Part shown: positions 33,666-46,077 of the stretch, one piece after another
Layout: each line of letters starts with the position of its first letter
Numbering within the stretch: position 1 is the stretch's first letter
Assembly (NCBI RefSeq): GCF_021869535.1
Contig: NW_026262690.1
Location: 90,007,995-90,071,994 of the forward strand
Length of the DNA stretch: 64,000 nucleotides
Reading direction: 5' to 3'
DNA from: Mytilus californianus
Taxonomy: Eukaryota > Mollusca > Bivalvia > Mytilida > Mytilidae
The notes under the pieces: generated by a model
Database searches by the model: none
The model's input: only the letters and a program-made list of their open reading frames with translations
Told to the model about the DNA's origin: nothing
Program-made: the position numbers and the translations under genes

Positions 33666-34411
33666 TCCCCTCCCCTTATCCTTGGATAGTGATGCAACAT
33701 CAAAACACAAGAACAAACTCTACAAAGCAATAAGAAAAAACAAATATGATTAACAACAACAACTTTTGAATGACATTTTAACTATATATATAGTGCGGAC
33801 ATTTGAAACTAACACATGTAAAACTCATACAATGCATAATTTTGTAACGTCTAGGATGAAAGTAGCAGAATAAGAGTAATAACTGAGTAAACTATTTATA
33901 TTTAGCTTTATATTTCAGAGAGTAGAAGACCTGGATGATTCATACCTTGTATATTGATGCCTTTTCTTACCATGTTTTAGTGTCATATGTCCATTGCCCT
34001 TTGCCTCATTTTCATGGCTAAGCGACTGCTTAAAATTTTTTTTGTCTTGTGAACTTATTATTAGTGATAGATAACTCTATTTGATATATGCGTTCCTTGC
34101 AAGGTATACATGTCCGTCAGACAGGGTTTGCCTGTCCTCCAACAAATAACCTAGATCAATGAACCATAGATCTTTTTCTCAAATACAGTAACAGTCGGTC
34201 AACTATATGTGGTGTATAAAATGGTTGTAAGGTGTATATGTCAGTCTGGCAGGTTTTATCTGACCTAAACCTCATTTTTATGCTTCATAGGTCACTTAGA
34301 TCATACTGTAAGCAAAAGGTCAACTACATTTGGTGTTTGAAATGATTGTCAGATGTTTATGTCTGTCTGTCTGGTGTCATCTGTCCTTGACCTCACATTC
34401 ATGATGCATTG

Positions 34412-35503
34412 CAGGGGTGTGGAAATGCTATGCCGACTCGCCCGACTCGTACATTTGAACATCCGGACAAGTAATTTTTTTTGTCTGGGTTGCCTGTGGA
34501 CAAGTAAAATATTAAACCTGACAAAATTCAATTCAAATAAAAATAAAGAATTATTTTCATAACTTATTAAGATGTTTAATATATGTTATCCAATGATAAG
34601 CGAGTAAAAAACATATATTTAAGTCAAAACATCATTAAATAAAACTGGAAATAGAGCGATTACCAAAATAAAAACAAAATAAGTATGCGAAGCGGGGTCA
34701 CATAAACATTACATTGTCTTTTTCCATTGACCCGGGATCGTCGATTAGGTTATATCCATCATTAAACAGAAGTGTTGTTTTATTAGTTTTGTTTTGAGAT
34801 TCATATGAAGGATAAATACTTAATAAAACATCGGGGAATCAAGACAAAAAGAGTGACAAGTCGAGTAGAAAACGTAAAACGTAGACGGAGAATGAAAAGA
34901 AAAAAAAAACGGAAGCAAGAATTTCAGACATCATGGATATCAGATTCCCCCTGGCTCTCTAGGGAAGAAATTTCGGAAAATAAATTGAATGTTTGTATAA
35001 TTTGTAGACAGCATCTGACCCTTGCCGATCAAAAGTCAATCTTATTTGTTGGCAAAGTGGTGGATAGAAGGGACAATTTAATTGCCCATCAAACATTAAG
35101 AAAAAACCTAACAGTTTAGTGAAACAAATAAAATTCAATAGTTAATCTATTATTTAGTTTTCATTTCTTCACTCACTGTCCTCAAAATTTAGTATATGTA
35201 CCTACTGGCTAGAATTTTTAATTAAATATTGCTGCAAAATAGTCCTCCAGATGTCATTTCATTTGGTTGGGTTTCTGTCCCATTGATGTTAACCCATTTC
35301 TCCTTTTATTTGTACGCATGAACAAAATGACTTTCATTTATATTGTGATGCAAAACAGTGGTAAGAATCATACAAGCTAACAGTAAAATACTTCAATATG
35401 TATTGGGACTTTCAGGGCGTGTTACTTTTTTTCCGGACAAGTAAAATCTATAGTTTTACTTGCCCAGGAACAAGTGCTCACATCAAATATTTCCACACCC
35501 CTG
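34412..35503 (+). mobile_element. Non-autonomous DNA transposon with CAGGGGTGTGGAAAT TIRs
   Basis: Ends CAGGGGTGTGGAAAT (34412) and ATTTCCACACCCCTG (35503). CATTG flanks both sides (34407-34411, 35504-35508) and can be read as up to 7 bp. Subterminal CCGGACAAGTAA occurs near both ends. CAGGG-type ends and the enclosed protein fragment point to the hAT superfamily, although its usual duplication is 8 bp. It is inserted in the ~180-bp tandem repeat. Confidence 0.75.
34805..35119 (+). pseudogene. Zinc-finger fragment of a hAT-type (ZNF862/DUF4371-like) transposase
   Basis: A 104-codon frame. After a very basic start (residues 10-38), it has WLSREEISENKLNVCIICRQ and then LFVGKVVDRRDNLIAHQTLRKN. 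This looks like the N-terminal TTF-type zinc finger (C..C....H) of hAT-derived proteins of the ZNF862 kind. The dimerisation and DDE regions that should follow are absent. It is probably a relic in a deletion derivative. Confidence 0.5.
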
Positions 35504-36573
35504 CATTGGTCAATGTTAAGCTTCAATAGTTTGGTCTGGTTCTAAAATTCAATAAGCAATAGGTCAACTTTGTTTGTATTTTGAAATGATTGTAAGGTGT
35601 AAATGTCAGTCTGGCAGATAACGTGTCCTAGTCTACATTTTATGGTTCATTGGTCAATGTTAAAAGTTTGTTTCTTAAGAACTCTGTAAGATCATGTAAT
35701 TGGTAATTTATTTTTGGTGTATGGAGTGATAATGAGGTGTATTTGTCTGTCTTGCTTTGTTTATCTGACCGTGACCTCATTGTTACGAATCATTGATAAT
35801 GATAAGTTTATGTGATAACTATCAACCATCAATGATAACCATCAATCATGGTAAGTAAAGCAGGCAAGACATTTCAGTGTGTGCACTCTTGTGAAAATAC
35901 TATAAGCAAGAGGTCATCTATATTTGATATATGGAATGCATGTAAGGCATTCATATCAGTCTGGCATTTTGACCTTAACCTTAATTTCATGGTTCATTGG
36001 TAAAAGTTAAGTTTTCCTTGTTAATCGGTTTCTTAGATACTTTAAGATATAGGTAAACTGTATTTAATAAATGGAATGATTGTCAGGTGTACATGCCTAT
36101 CTGGCAGATATTATCTGTCCTTGACCTCATTTTTGATGGTTAAATGTTCAGTCATAAGTTTAAGTAGTTTTGTCCTCTCTTAAAATACCATAAGGAATAG
36201 GTCTTCTATATTTAGTGTATGTAATGATTTTTAGGTGGATATGTTTATCTGGCAGATATCATCTGTCCTTGACTTCATTTTCATGGTTCAATGGTCAATG
36301 TTCAGCTGCAGTATTTCGGTCCTCTCCTAAGATACCATAAGCAATAGGTCAACTATATTTGTCTTATGGAATGATTTTTAGGTGGACTTGTCAGATTGGC
36401 AGGTTCATCTGACCTGACCTCATTTTTATGGTTCATTGGTCAATGTTAAGTTTTCTTAGTTGAGATTGTTTTTTGGATACTATAATAGTTTAACTATTTT
36501 TGGTGTACGGAGTGATTGTAAGGTGTACATGTCAGTCTTGCTCATTTTATAACTGGCTTTTACTAATTATTCA

Positions 36574-36840
36574 GGGAGCTACCATTTGATTTTTATGGGG
36601 GGGGGGGGGGGGGGGGGGGGCTAGGATGAAATTTAATTAAAAAAGGCAGGACAGGAGTTTTGGCTAAAACAAAAGGCAGGATGACAATTTATGTAAAAAA
36701 AAGTCAGGATAAACTATTAAAAAAAAATGCAGGACCAAATAGAGAAAAAAATAAAAAGGCAGGACAGAGATGACAACTAAAAAAAAAAGCAGGACAACAT
36801 TTTTCAACCTAGCCCCCATAAAAATCAAATGGTAGCTCCC
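36574..36840. mobile_element. 267-bp element with GGGAGCTACC inverted ends
   Basis: Ends GGGAGCTACCATTTGATTTT and its complement at 36574 and 36840, each next to a G or C run (a 23-base G run at 36598-36620). The interior is a simple 'AAAAGGCAGGA' repeat. Non-coding MITE-like sequence. Confidence 0.7.
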
Positions 36841-36977
36841 TTAGATAATTTTTCTTTCCAAATGCCATTGTCATGAAACACTGACTAACTGAAAAGAAAA
36901 TTTGTTTTATTTTGGAAAAGAAGTTTTATTTCAAATGCATGATATAAAGGAGAAAAATAAATACAGTCATGTCAATC

Positions 36978-38672
36978 TCAAATATTATACACAAAAGCTT
37001 CCTGTGTACAGTAATTGGTTTGGCTGGAGACTATCATCAAACCTGCTTTTCTGTTAATATCAAAAGCCTTAGGATATATGACTCCATCTTCTTCATTCAA
37101 AACTGTTTTATGACTTTTACCATCTGGTGATAACTGCACAATACTGTTATTGCCTAAAGAAGCAATGTAAACAAAGCCATTCATATCTACTGCAATTCCT
37201 TCTGGTATATCGATATCGGAATTTTTAACTGTCCAAACGTGTTCTCCTGTGACTTTGTAGCAAAACACCTTGTGAGTACTACAAGCTGTACAATAAATGT
37301 TTTCTTCAAACAGGACTAAATGTGTGAGCTGAACTGCTTCTATAATCTCGCGTGATTTGTCCTGCAGGTTTAGTAGAATGATTTTTGCATCATCAGATAG
37401 GCTGATGGCCAGTGTTTGACCATAACACGAAATGTCCCAACAGGCACCAGAAATGTCAATAGTTTCTATAGTTTTATTCTTTTCTATGTCCACTAATATC
37501 ACTTGATGTTTGTAATAGAGACTGACCGCCACTATATTATTGCTGATGTTGCAAAAATTAAACGGGAAGTCATCTTGTGAGAATTTCACCACGTTTCTCC
37601 AACAGAAACCATCACTACCGAACAGCATCAAACTTTTCTGGTGGTTTTCTAGGGCCAGAAACTTGCCATCATCAAGAACAAGTAATTTCATCATTAAATA
37701 TTTTTGTCCTTCTGGAAATTTGAGAGTGTTTAAGAAAGTTGGCTTTATTTGTTCAATATTAGGAAACTTTGATATTGAATGCTGGACTTCATCCCCTGTG
37801 ATGACCATGACTTTTGAACTATATGGTTGTTTTGTAATAGAAATATCTCCAAAAGATTTTATATCTTTTAGAATTGATTGCAAGGCAGAGGAAATGTTAA
37901 CATGCAAGTTATTTTTATCGATGTGTCCTTTACTCTCTAAATCTTCTACGTATTTTATTTCTTGTAATGAAGCTTTTCCCATTTCCCTCAGACCAACATA
38001 TGTTTGCCATTCAGTGGCATATTGTGTCATTTTGTAAAAGTCTTCTTGTAAATGACCAATTTGTTTTGCACGTTGTTCTATTTGTTGAACAAGATCCCCC
38101 ATTTTTGACTGTATCATTAAATGTTTAGATTCTAACTCGTCAAGAATCTGACTTTCTAATTTGTCCAGGTAATCATCTATAGATTTTCTCACCGATTTAA
38201 TTTCCGATAGAATTTGTGTTTTCTGATTTTTATTTGTAGTTATAATTTTGTGCAAGTATTCAATTATATGTTCAAACTTTTCTCCTATATCCTTTAAATC
38301 TTTTTCCAGAGGTGGGACAGAGTCAGATAATTTTTTGTTTCCTAATATTTCTGACAGCCGCATCATATCTTGACATTGATTATGTTTGTCTGAAGTGCAT
38401 TCAGAACAACAGGCACATGCATGGACAGAACAGTAAAGTTCATATTTTCTATCATGGTCTTTGCATAGGCTACATGTTTCTTTCATGAAAGATGGCAACT
38501 TGTGGTAATCTTCAGTGATTATAGTCTTGTGGTCTTTGGATGCCGCAGAATTTTTGTGATGTTTTTCACATTCCATACAAAGAGACACCTCACAGTCTAT
38601 ACACCATATGACTGTACTACTTGCTTCATTTTGCTTGCAGATATTACAAAGGTATCTTTCTGTTAAAGACAT
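36978..38672 (-). CDS. TRIM-like protein: two B-boxes, coiled coil, C-terminal propeller (564 aa)
   Basis: One uninterrupted frame. Residues 9-50 form a B-box 1-like cysteine cluster (CNICKQNE, CIDCEVSLCMEC, HHKN). Residues 65-104 form a B-box 2 (CSLCKDHDRKYELYC, CCSECTSDKH). Residues ~110-250 are coiled coil, and ~310-564 are a beta-propeller/NHL-like region with LLVLDDGKFLALE and IAVDMNGFVYIASLG. No RING finger precedes the B-boxes, so E3 ligase activity is not predicted from this chain alone. This layout belongs to the greatly expanded TRIM2/56/71-like families of bivalves, often tied to innate immunity. An acceptor (TTTTTTCAG, ending at 38688) 15 nt before the ATG implies a separate 5' UTR exon. 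Poly(A) signals (AATAAA, minus) lie at about 36925 and 36906. Confidence 0.9.
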   Translation of the reverse strand: MSLTERYLCNICKQNEASSTVIWCIDCEVSLCMECEKHHKNSAASKDHKTIITEDYHKLPSFMKETCSLCKDHDRKYELYCSVHACACCSECTSDKHNQCQDMMRLSEILGNKKLSDSVPPLEKDLKDIGEKFEHIIEYLHKIITTNKNQKTQILSEIKSVRKSIDDYLDKLESQILDELESKHLMIQSKMGDLVQQIEQRAKQIGHLQEDFYKMTQYATEWQTYVGLREMGKASLQEIKYVEDLESKGHIDKNNLHVNISSALQSILKDIKSFGDISITKQPYSSKVMVITGDEVQHSISKFPNIEQIKPTFLNTLKFPEGQKYLMMKLLVLDDGKFLALENHQKSLMLFGSDGFCWRNVVKFSQDDFPFNFCNISNNIVAVSLYYKHQVILVDIEKNKTIETIDISGACWDISCYGQTLAISLSDDAKIILLNLQDKSREIIEAVQLTHLVLFEENIYCTACSTHKVFCYKVTGEHVWTVKNSDIDIPEGIAVDMNGFVYIASLGNNSIVQLSPDGKSHKTVLNEEDGVIYPKAFDINRKAGLMIVSSQTNYCTQEAFVYNI

Positions 38673-38689
38673 TATTCTTTCTTAGACCT

Positions 38690-39368
38690 GAAAAAACAGA
38701 ATTCATATTGTAATGATCTGGTAAATAGTTATTACATTTTTATCAAATGTTAAACGTTCACATGACCAATGAGTGGATTTACTTTATATGTGCATAAACA
38801 TAACTATATACTGCAGATGTGCTATTTGCGCAGTCAAATTGCATAGACCGTGTGTCATTTGTGATTTACAGTTACTGACCGTATATCGCCTTGTTCATGA
38901 CGTTGACAATGCGTTTCGTAGAGTTTTATTTATGCTGTAAAAAAAAATACAGGTTCGCGGAAATGTTACGTCGTCTGCTCCAAATTAAATAAATTGCTTC
39001 GCCGAGCGCAGCTGGATACGACCGCAGAAGTCCAACCCTGAACAGTTGGGGCAAAAATGAACAGAATATTCGTGCTTGATACAGGTCTGAATTTGGATTG
39101 TAATTCAACATTTGACTCATAATAGGTTTCTGACACAGAATAACTGTAGTCAAAGAACTTAGAATTGGTTATATGATTTGAATTTATATTCAATTTTTTG
39201 CTTTTGTGCAATACACTATGCTGTTGCAAATTGACCTTCCCCCCAATTTTTTACCCCCCCCTTTTTTTCAACAACAAAAATATTTGTAGAAATTTCCATT
39301 TTGTCATTTTGATTTCTGAAATCTTGAGGAGAAAAAATTGTCCCCCCACCACCATTTTTTTTAACCTC

Positions 39369-39400
<32 letters not shown>

Positions 39401-39500
39401 TTTTCCAAAAAAAAAAATCTTTCCCTCAAGACATGGTCATAATCTCAATTCAAATTTCCAATGGAGGTTGCAACCATAATAACCCATTTAAATACATCAT
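38690..39500. other. TRIM gene upstream region, no gene recognised
   Basis: Contains the putative 5' UTR intron of the TRIM-like gene, then AT-rich sequence. A C homopolymer runs at 39371-39399. The palindrome-like GAAGTCC...GGACG area near 39000-39040 is not explained. Confidence 0.4.
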
Positions 39501-40252
39501 AAAAGTCTGAAAATAGAAAATGACATACTTAATGACCACTTGTACAAATATAATCTTACATTAAATAGGTTTTGCGATTTCTGCCCAGGTAACCGTATTG
39601 AAAGCACTGAGCACTATTTAATTCATTGCGTCCGTTACACGAACTATCGGATTACTCTTCTACTTGGTATTAAGAATCTGATTTGTCCAGATATGAATAT
39701 AGCAATGTTGCGGGATCTATGTCCCAACTATCTGAGCAAAATTTTAATAGAAGGTAGTGACGATTTGTCTGATGATACTAATTTAGAGCTGTCTGAGTGT
39801 GTGTTTCGATATATTAAATCTTCAAACAGATTTTCTCCATAGCTCAATAACTTATTCGTACTATATTTTTCCTTGTAATAAAAACATATTAGGTATGAAA
39901 CACATACATAGTCTTATATTATTTTTTTTTCTCTTTCATTTGACCTGATTGTACTCAAAATCGTCTATCCATAATTATTATTTATATATTACTGAATCCA
40001 ACATGTTTGTAAAGTCATGTGGATGTGAGTAAGAATGAGCGAGTGATTGGATGGGTGTGTATTCAAATAACATTCGTATGTCTTGTCTTGTACATATTGT
40101 CTTGTCTTGTGTTAAACATGACATTGTTTGTAAACTAAAAAAATCTTTGTTAATTGTGAATCTGTATATATCTATGTTGAGAAGACCCACACTTAACCTC
40201 TGGCTGTTGGCAATCCTCTTTAAATAAATAAAGAATAAAATTAAAACGACAT
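39500..40252 (+). mobile_element. 3' fragment of a non-LTR retrotransposon (LINE)
   Basis: The 100-codon frame 39540-39842 has FCDFCPGNRIESTEHYLIHC, the C-x2-C...H-x4-C knuckle found after the RT domain of LINE polyproteins, then a typical 3' end. The 3' UTR finishes in AAATAAATAAAGAATAAAAT (about 40222-40244), a LINE-like A-rich tail. 5'-truncated, non-functional. Confidence 0.7.
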
Positions 40253-40383
40253 ACATAATCATAGCTAAAATTAATTTACCTTAATCAGCATTTTTAAAAT
40301 TATTAAAATAGTAACTTCTAAAAATGAATTGACAGCTAATCACCTCAAGACAATACAACATTTCTTAATACATAATTTAAAAG

Positions 40384-40435
40384 CAGTGTAAGGGAGGTAA
40401 TTCAAAGTTGTGTTTGAATTACCTCCCTTACACTG
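40384..40435. repeat. Perfect 23-bp hairpin
   Basis: Arms 40384-40406 and 40413-40435 around a 6-base loop, with core GTAAGGGAGGTAATTC and its complement. No U tract follows; origin unknown. Confidence 0.7.
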
Positions 40436-40914
40436 TAATTTGTACTTAAGTAATTGTCCATTAACCAGGACACCCTTGTTTTTTCTCACTTTTTTGCCCC
40501 TAATTCCTAAACGGTTGAGCCATAACCCCCCCCCCCCCCCCCCAAGCCAATCCTAACCATCCCTTTGTGGTATGTAAACTTGTGGTATAATTTCAGAGAG
40601 ATCCATACACTGTTCCACAAGTTATTGTCATGAAACTAGAAAAATGCTTATTTGGGCCCCTTTTTGGCCCCTTATTCCTAAACTGTTGGGACCATAACCC
40701 CCAAAATCAATCCCAACCTTCCTTTTGTGGTTATAAACCTTGTGTATAAATTTCATAGATTTCTATTTACTAATACTAAAGTTATTGTCCGGAAACCAAG
40801 TGTCTTCGGACGACGACGTGATACCAATATACGACCACAAAAAAATCGTATAAAAACGACTGTTTTTACCCTAAATATTTCATTTGGAAAAGTTATAGGA
40901 GTTGCAGTATATAA

Positions 40915-41032
40915 AAAATAACCATAAATTGTCTTGAAATATAAATTTTATTTGTACTCTTACTTTCTATCTGTTTCTAAGCCTTGTACAAATAACATTT
41001 ATATTTCGAGACAATGTATGGTTATTCTATAT
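40915..41032. repeat. Small foldback element, ~43-bp arms
   Basis: Arms 40915-40958 and 40988-41032, with ATAACCATA, GTCTTGAAATATAAA and their complements. Confidence 0.6.
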
Positions 41033-41039
41033 TAACAAA

Positions 41040-43080
41040 ATAAGGACCACACATTAACGCATGAAATGTCCAATTCTTATACATGTGTAAGTTATGAATA
41101 ACTTTTTCTTAGGTTTCAAATTCTTTTACTTAAGAATGGTTGATTTTTCTATCTAGGTAAAACAGGCTGATTCAACTCTGTGATAATAGAATTAATTAAG
41201 GCAAAAAGTCTAACATTAATATTTGGGCTCATATTTTGGTTTTGAACCTTAATTTCATATTGGAATTTCAAATAAAAGTTGATATCTCTGTATCACATGA
41301 TGTTTTAATTACATACTTTTTTTTAGATACATACTTTAATATAACATGTTCTATTAAAGTATACAGGTCAAAAAATTTCAGAGACAAGTGCCTTTGCATT
41401 AGCAGGAAAAAGACTGGTATATATATACTTTACATTTGTTTTAATAATGCATTTGACAGAACTTACACTCATAATTTTCTAATGGTATAAATATAGGTGG
41501 GTATTCAGACTCAGCCATAGACAGCAATCCCTTGTATCAAATATGTCTTAAGCATAGGGTTAACAGGGGCAGTTCCAGGGTCCATGAAAAGGGGGGCCTA
41601 GTTGTTTGAAATGGTGAAAAATACTGCAATTCATTTTGTTAAGCAATTATAGGTCACCGTGCAGACTTCAACAATGGAAAAACCTATACTGTGTAGTCGG
41701 TTATAAAAGGCCCCGACATGAAAAATGTTAGACAATTCAAACCAGAAAACTAACAGCCTAATCTAAAACCGGAATAGGGATATTCTGTTTTACAGTCAAA
41801 ACTATGAACAAAGTACATTACAGAATATTTTTTTGGCCAATGCTGCGACAGATTCTATATTTTTCACTTTGCAATCAAAGTAAAGAGAAATATTCTCAGA
41901 ATAGAATTCTTTAAAATAAAACCCATTCCCCTCCACCTTTTTAATCTGGTCACAATCAAATAGTTGAGCTGTATTTTGACACCGACGATTTGATTGTTGT
42001 AAGTTGTGATTATAAAATATTTAAAACATGACAATAAATATTACTATCAACACCTACACAGTTAAAAATATCTCAGAAAAATATCCATTCATGCTGTAGA
42101 AACTGGTACGGTTGTCCAATTTGCCACACCTAAATAACTAATATAATGTTGTATATTCATTAACATAACGAAAGTAACTACTGAGTATGCGTTATTGTAC
42201 ATCTTTATTTAAATGAGGGTGGATATTACATATTTTTACATGCAACATATCATACACAAGTCTCATTCGATGATGCAACGGTGAATATCGTAAAGCGTTC
42301 AACACGTTCAATATTTAAATTATTGAAGGATAGTAATTTTAATACCGAGTACAAATGCATAGGTTGTAACGGGGTCATCAGGTTCCTTTCATACAATATT
42401 GGGGCGTGTTTTTTTGTTCTTCGGTAGTGAGCCAGAAGAGGTCCACTTCTGTTTTTTTGAATAGGGAAGATCTTCTGGCTCTCTTCCACCTCTTCTTTTT
42501 TGATAGGTAGTTTAGACGGCAGAGGCACATAACAAACATGGCGTCGTTTAGTCTAAATGACATTAATAAATTTATGAATGCAGATATATTAGAATGTGAG
42601 CTGTGTTACAAACGTTTTTATGGTATGACAGTCTTAGTAGGACATCCCTGTAGGACGATAAGCTGGATAAATATAAGAACTACACGGACAATAACAGTTC
42701 AGGGACGACTATTTGATATTCTAGGGAAGGGATTTTGATTGATTGGTGTTAAACGCTACTTTCAACACTAAGTTGGGCTATTCCGTGGTGGTCAGTTTAA
42801 ATTAATAGATGAAGGATGGGGAAGGGAAGAGGGCATTATTAACTTTTTTAATCTGTCGCTAATTATGCCTATTTTTTCAGCTCTTACCAGGCAACCATAT
42901 TCATATATGAAATCCTCCTGTCCCCCACCCCAATAAATGAATACATATCAAATGGTTTTTCTTCTTACTTAACACAAGTTTAAATTGATTGATTGTGTGT
43001 TGCTAATTTTTAACGCCCAGTGACAAATATGTCATGCCTGTTCAGGACTCGGTTCAGGAAAACACGAGTTTAAAAGTCGG
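41040..43080. other. No gene recognised; repeat fragments
   Basis: Positions 41640-41775 are a reversed fragment of the ~480-bp repeat, and 42735-42830 a GATTGATTGGTG-type repeat. Opposed frames at 42250-42563 (minus) and 42538-42738 (plus, with ELCYKRFYG) have no recognisable family. Confidence 0.4.
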
Positions 43081-43084
43081 GTAT

Positions 43085-43870
43085 ATAATATAAAAACGAA
43101 GAGATGTATGATTGCTAATGAGGCAACTATCCACCGGAGTTCAAATATGAAGTGGATGTAAGAAATTATAGGCAACCGTAATTAAGGCCTTCAACAATGA
43201 TAAAACCCGAAACTGTATTAAAAGTCGTCTATAAAAGGCCCGACGTGAAAAGTGTGAGAAACAATTCAAACGAAAAAACTAACGGCCTAATTATGCATAA
43301 CAAAATAATTTACAAAATATCAAATATGAGTCGAGGCATGTACCAACGACAACCACTAAACTATAGGCTCCTGACTTGGGATAGGCACACAAAGAATATG
43401 ACAGGGTTGATATAAAAACGAAGATTGCCAATGAGACAAGAGACCAAATGACACGGCAATTAACAGCTATAGGTCACCGTACGGCCTTCAACAATAAGCA
43501 AAGCCCATACCGCATAGTCAGATATAAAAGGCCCCGCAATCACAAATGTAAAACAATTCAAACGAGAAAACTAACGGTCTGAATAATGTACAAAAAAATG
43601 AACGAAAAACAAATATGTAACACAGCAACAAACGACAACCATTCATTGAAATTACAGGCTCCTGACTTGGGACAGACACATACATACAGAATGTGGCGGG
43701 GTTAAACATGTTAGCGAGATCCGGCCCAACCCGCCCCCTAACCTGGGACAGTGGTGTAACAGTACAAGAACAGGTTTGTGAGCGCTCAACCCTTCCCGAA
43801 GCTGGGACAGTGGTGTAACAGTACAATATAAGAACAACCTGCACAAATCAATTGCAATTAGATTAACTCA
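43085..43870 (-). repeat. Two adjacent reversed copies of the ~480-bp dispersed repeat
   Basis: Positions 43085-43410 (variant with ACTATCCACC) are followed by 43425-43870 (standard variant). The second keeps the AACCTGGGACAGTGGTGTAA block twice, at 43740 and 43801. Confidence 0.75.
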
Positions 43871-44178
43871 AAAGATCGGTACGAGACACAAAAAAAAAAA
43901 ACAAAAAAACTTACATTAAGACAATAGACACAAAGCACCGAAATAAGAGTATTTGCAATTTCTGGAAGTTTGTTCAAAGCTAATAACAACTTATATTGAA
44001 ATAAATCTTGTTCTCCCAGACTGAAGTATCAATCAGTACACAACCAACGGATTTATTAAAAATAGAAAAGAAAAAAAAAAACAGTCTGAGAAATGTCTGG
44101 TATACATTGTATACTTGCATATTGATACATATACAATGAAAATTTTAACTTATCCTGCAATCGAAGGGGGGGGGGGGG

Positions 44179-45698
44179 GATTAATGTTAAAAGTATTTTT
44201 CTTAATCTGCTTTCACATTAAGTGCATGATTCATAAACAAGTTTGGAACAAGATTTATCGGATTTTTTATTTATTTTTTTTCATATAAAGTATCAATACC
44301 TTAGTTGTTTTTGTTTTTTGTTTTTTTTTTAATACTTCAGACTGTCGATTGCCCGTTGAATATAGAATTGATTGTATCTAAACAATCGATTAGTTTTATT
44401 ACAAAGATGAAAACATAACTTGTGTACATAAAATACGTTTCACATTGGCACTTGATTTTGAATACAGTATTACTCTGCTTGTTGATAATTTTCGGGATTC
44501 TTTTCTGAAAATACTATTTGTGTGGCCAGAGATGCAGATAGGTGCATTTGTTAGAACAGTGTCTTTTCATTAAATATTATAAAAAAGAATTGATGTTGAT
44601 ACACCTTCAATATCCAAAATTATTTGCACCTGCACTAATCAGTTATGCGACTACTGGTCTTTCATTTTAACTTATCCTGCAATCGAAGGGGGGGGGGGGG
44701 GGGGGGTGTCTTCATTTCAATACTCTATTTTTCTTGCCATTTTCTATATTAATTAAGGACATGCATATTGTGCTCTACATATTATGTTAAATGCTCACAT
44801 TTATGTCAAATAAAAAAAAAATAGAAATTTTCTAGATATAGATGAAATAATAGATACAAATTTTTATATGTGACAGTCAGGTTGTTACCAACTTTATAAG
44901 AGTTGTCTGCCAATTAACTTACTGATCAAGAAAAATTGTTGTCTCTGAAGAGAATGTTGACTCATCGTTGATTTCATTCACTGCAATCCCAAATTTTATT
45001 GAAAGTTATATTGTGCAAGTTAAATACTTATTATACTTTATTAGTATTTATTTATATAGAATATTTAGTTTTCAAGGCAAAATTCAATAAAACAATAAAA
45101 ATAACTCTGAAAAATGTAATATTTTATTAAATTTTAGTAATCTAGAAATTTTTATAATTAAAGTTGCATACTTGATTAATGTTAAAAGTATTTTTCTTAA
45201 TCTGCTTTCACATTAAGTGCATGATTCATAAACAAGTTTGGAACAAGATTTATCGGATTTTTTATTTAATTTTTTTCATATAAAGTATCAATACCTTAGT
45301 TGTTTTTGTTTTTTGTATTTTTTTTTTTTTTTAATACTTCAGACTGTCGATTGCCCGTTGAATATAGAATTGATTGTATCTAAACAATCGATTAGTTTTA
45401 TTACAAAGATGAAAACATAACTTGTGTACATAAAATACGTTTCACATTGGCACTTGATTTTGAATACAGTATTACTCTTTCAGGATTTGCTTGTTGATAA
45501 TTTTCGGGATTCTTTTCTGAAAATACTATTTTTGTGGCCAGAGATGCAGATAGGTGCATTTGTTAGAACAGTGTCTTTTCATTAAATATTATAAAAAAGA
45601 ATTGATGTTGATACAGATTCAATATCCAAAATTATTTGCACCTGCACTAATCAGTTATGCGACTACTGGTCTTTCATTTTAACTTATTCTGCAATCGA
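44179..45698. repeat. ~510-bp direct duplication bounded by G runs
   Basis: Positions 44179-44687 and 45174-45698 are near-identical (TTAAGTGCATGATTCATAAA, GATTGCCCGTTGAATATAG and onward), differing by small indels. CTTATCCTGCAATCGA followed by a G homopolymer occurs at 44152 and 44670. About 490 bp of unrelated sequence separates the copies. Confidence 0.85.
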
Positions 45699-45922
45699 CC
45701 TTTCTACTATACAAATACAGGTGTACAGTTAACACGAAGCGATATACGTATACTAGACGTATATAGTCTCCTGGTATCCTGCTTCTGTTGCGAGCTAACG
45801 GTTATGTCACAGTTCAATTTGGGGTCCTCATTGCGGTCCGCGTTTAAGTCATGTCGATTTCTTTCAAAAACAAATTCAACGATTGGGATGGGAAAAAAAT
45901 GTACAAAATTAATTGCAGGATA

Positions 45923-46077
45923 AAGACAATAACTGTTTATTGTCTTTAAATATCAGCTGCAATTGTACTCTGCTCGAAACAGAAGTAATAGCTCGCTAAA
46001 ACTCGCATTACACCCGTTTCTTAGCCTCGTACAAATACATACAGCTGATATTTAAAGACACTAAACAGTTATTGTCT
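45923..46077. repeat. Small foldback element, ~36-bp arms
   Basis: Arms 45923-45958 and 46042-46077 share GACAATAACTGTTTA and TTTAAATATCAGCTG. The loop shares TTTCTTAGCC with the foldback at 40915, suggesting one family. Confidence 0.6.

Larger units (their letters stand above)
33910..36545 (+). repeat. Degenerate tandem array of a ~180-bp unit
   Basis: Repeated blocks: GACCTCATTTTCATGGTTCA, TTGGTCAATGTTAAG, ATAGGTCAACTATATTTGG, TGATTGTAAGGTGTACATGTC. Unit copies differ strongly, so the array is old. It is interrupted by the transposon at 34412-35503. Single decayed copies lie at 10-240 and 46350-46580. Confidence 0.7.
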
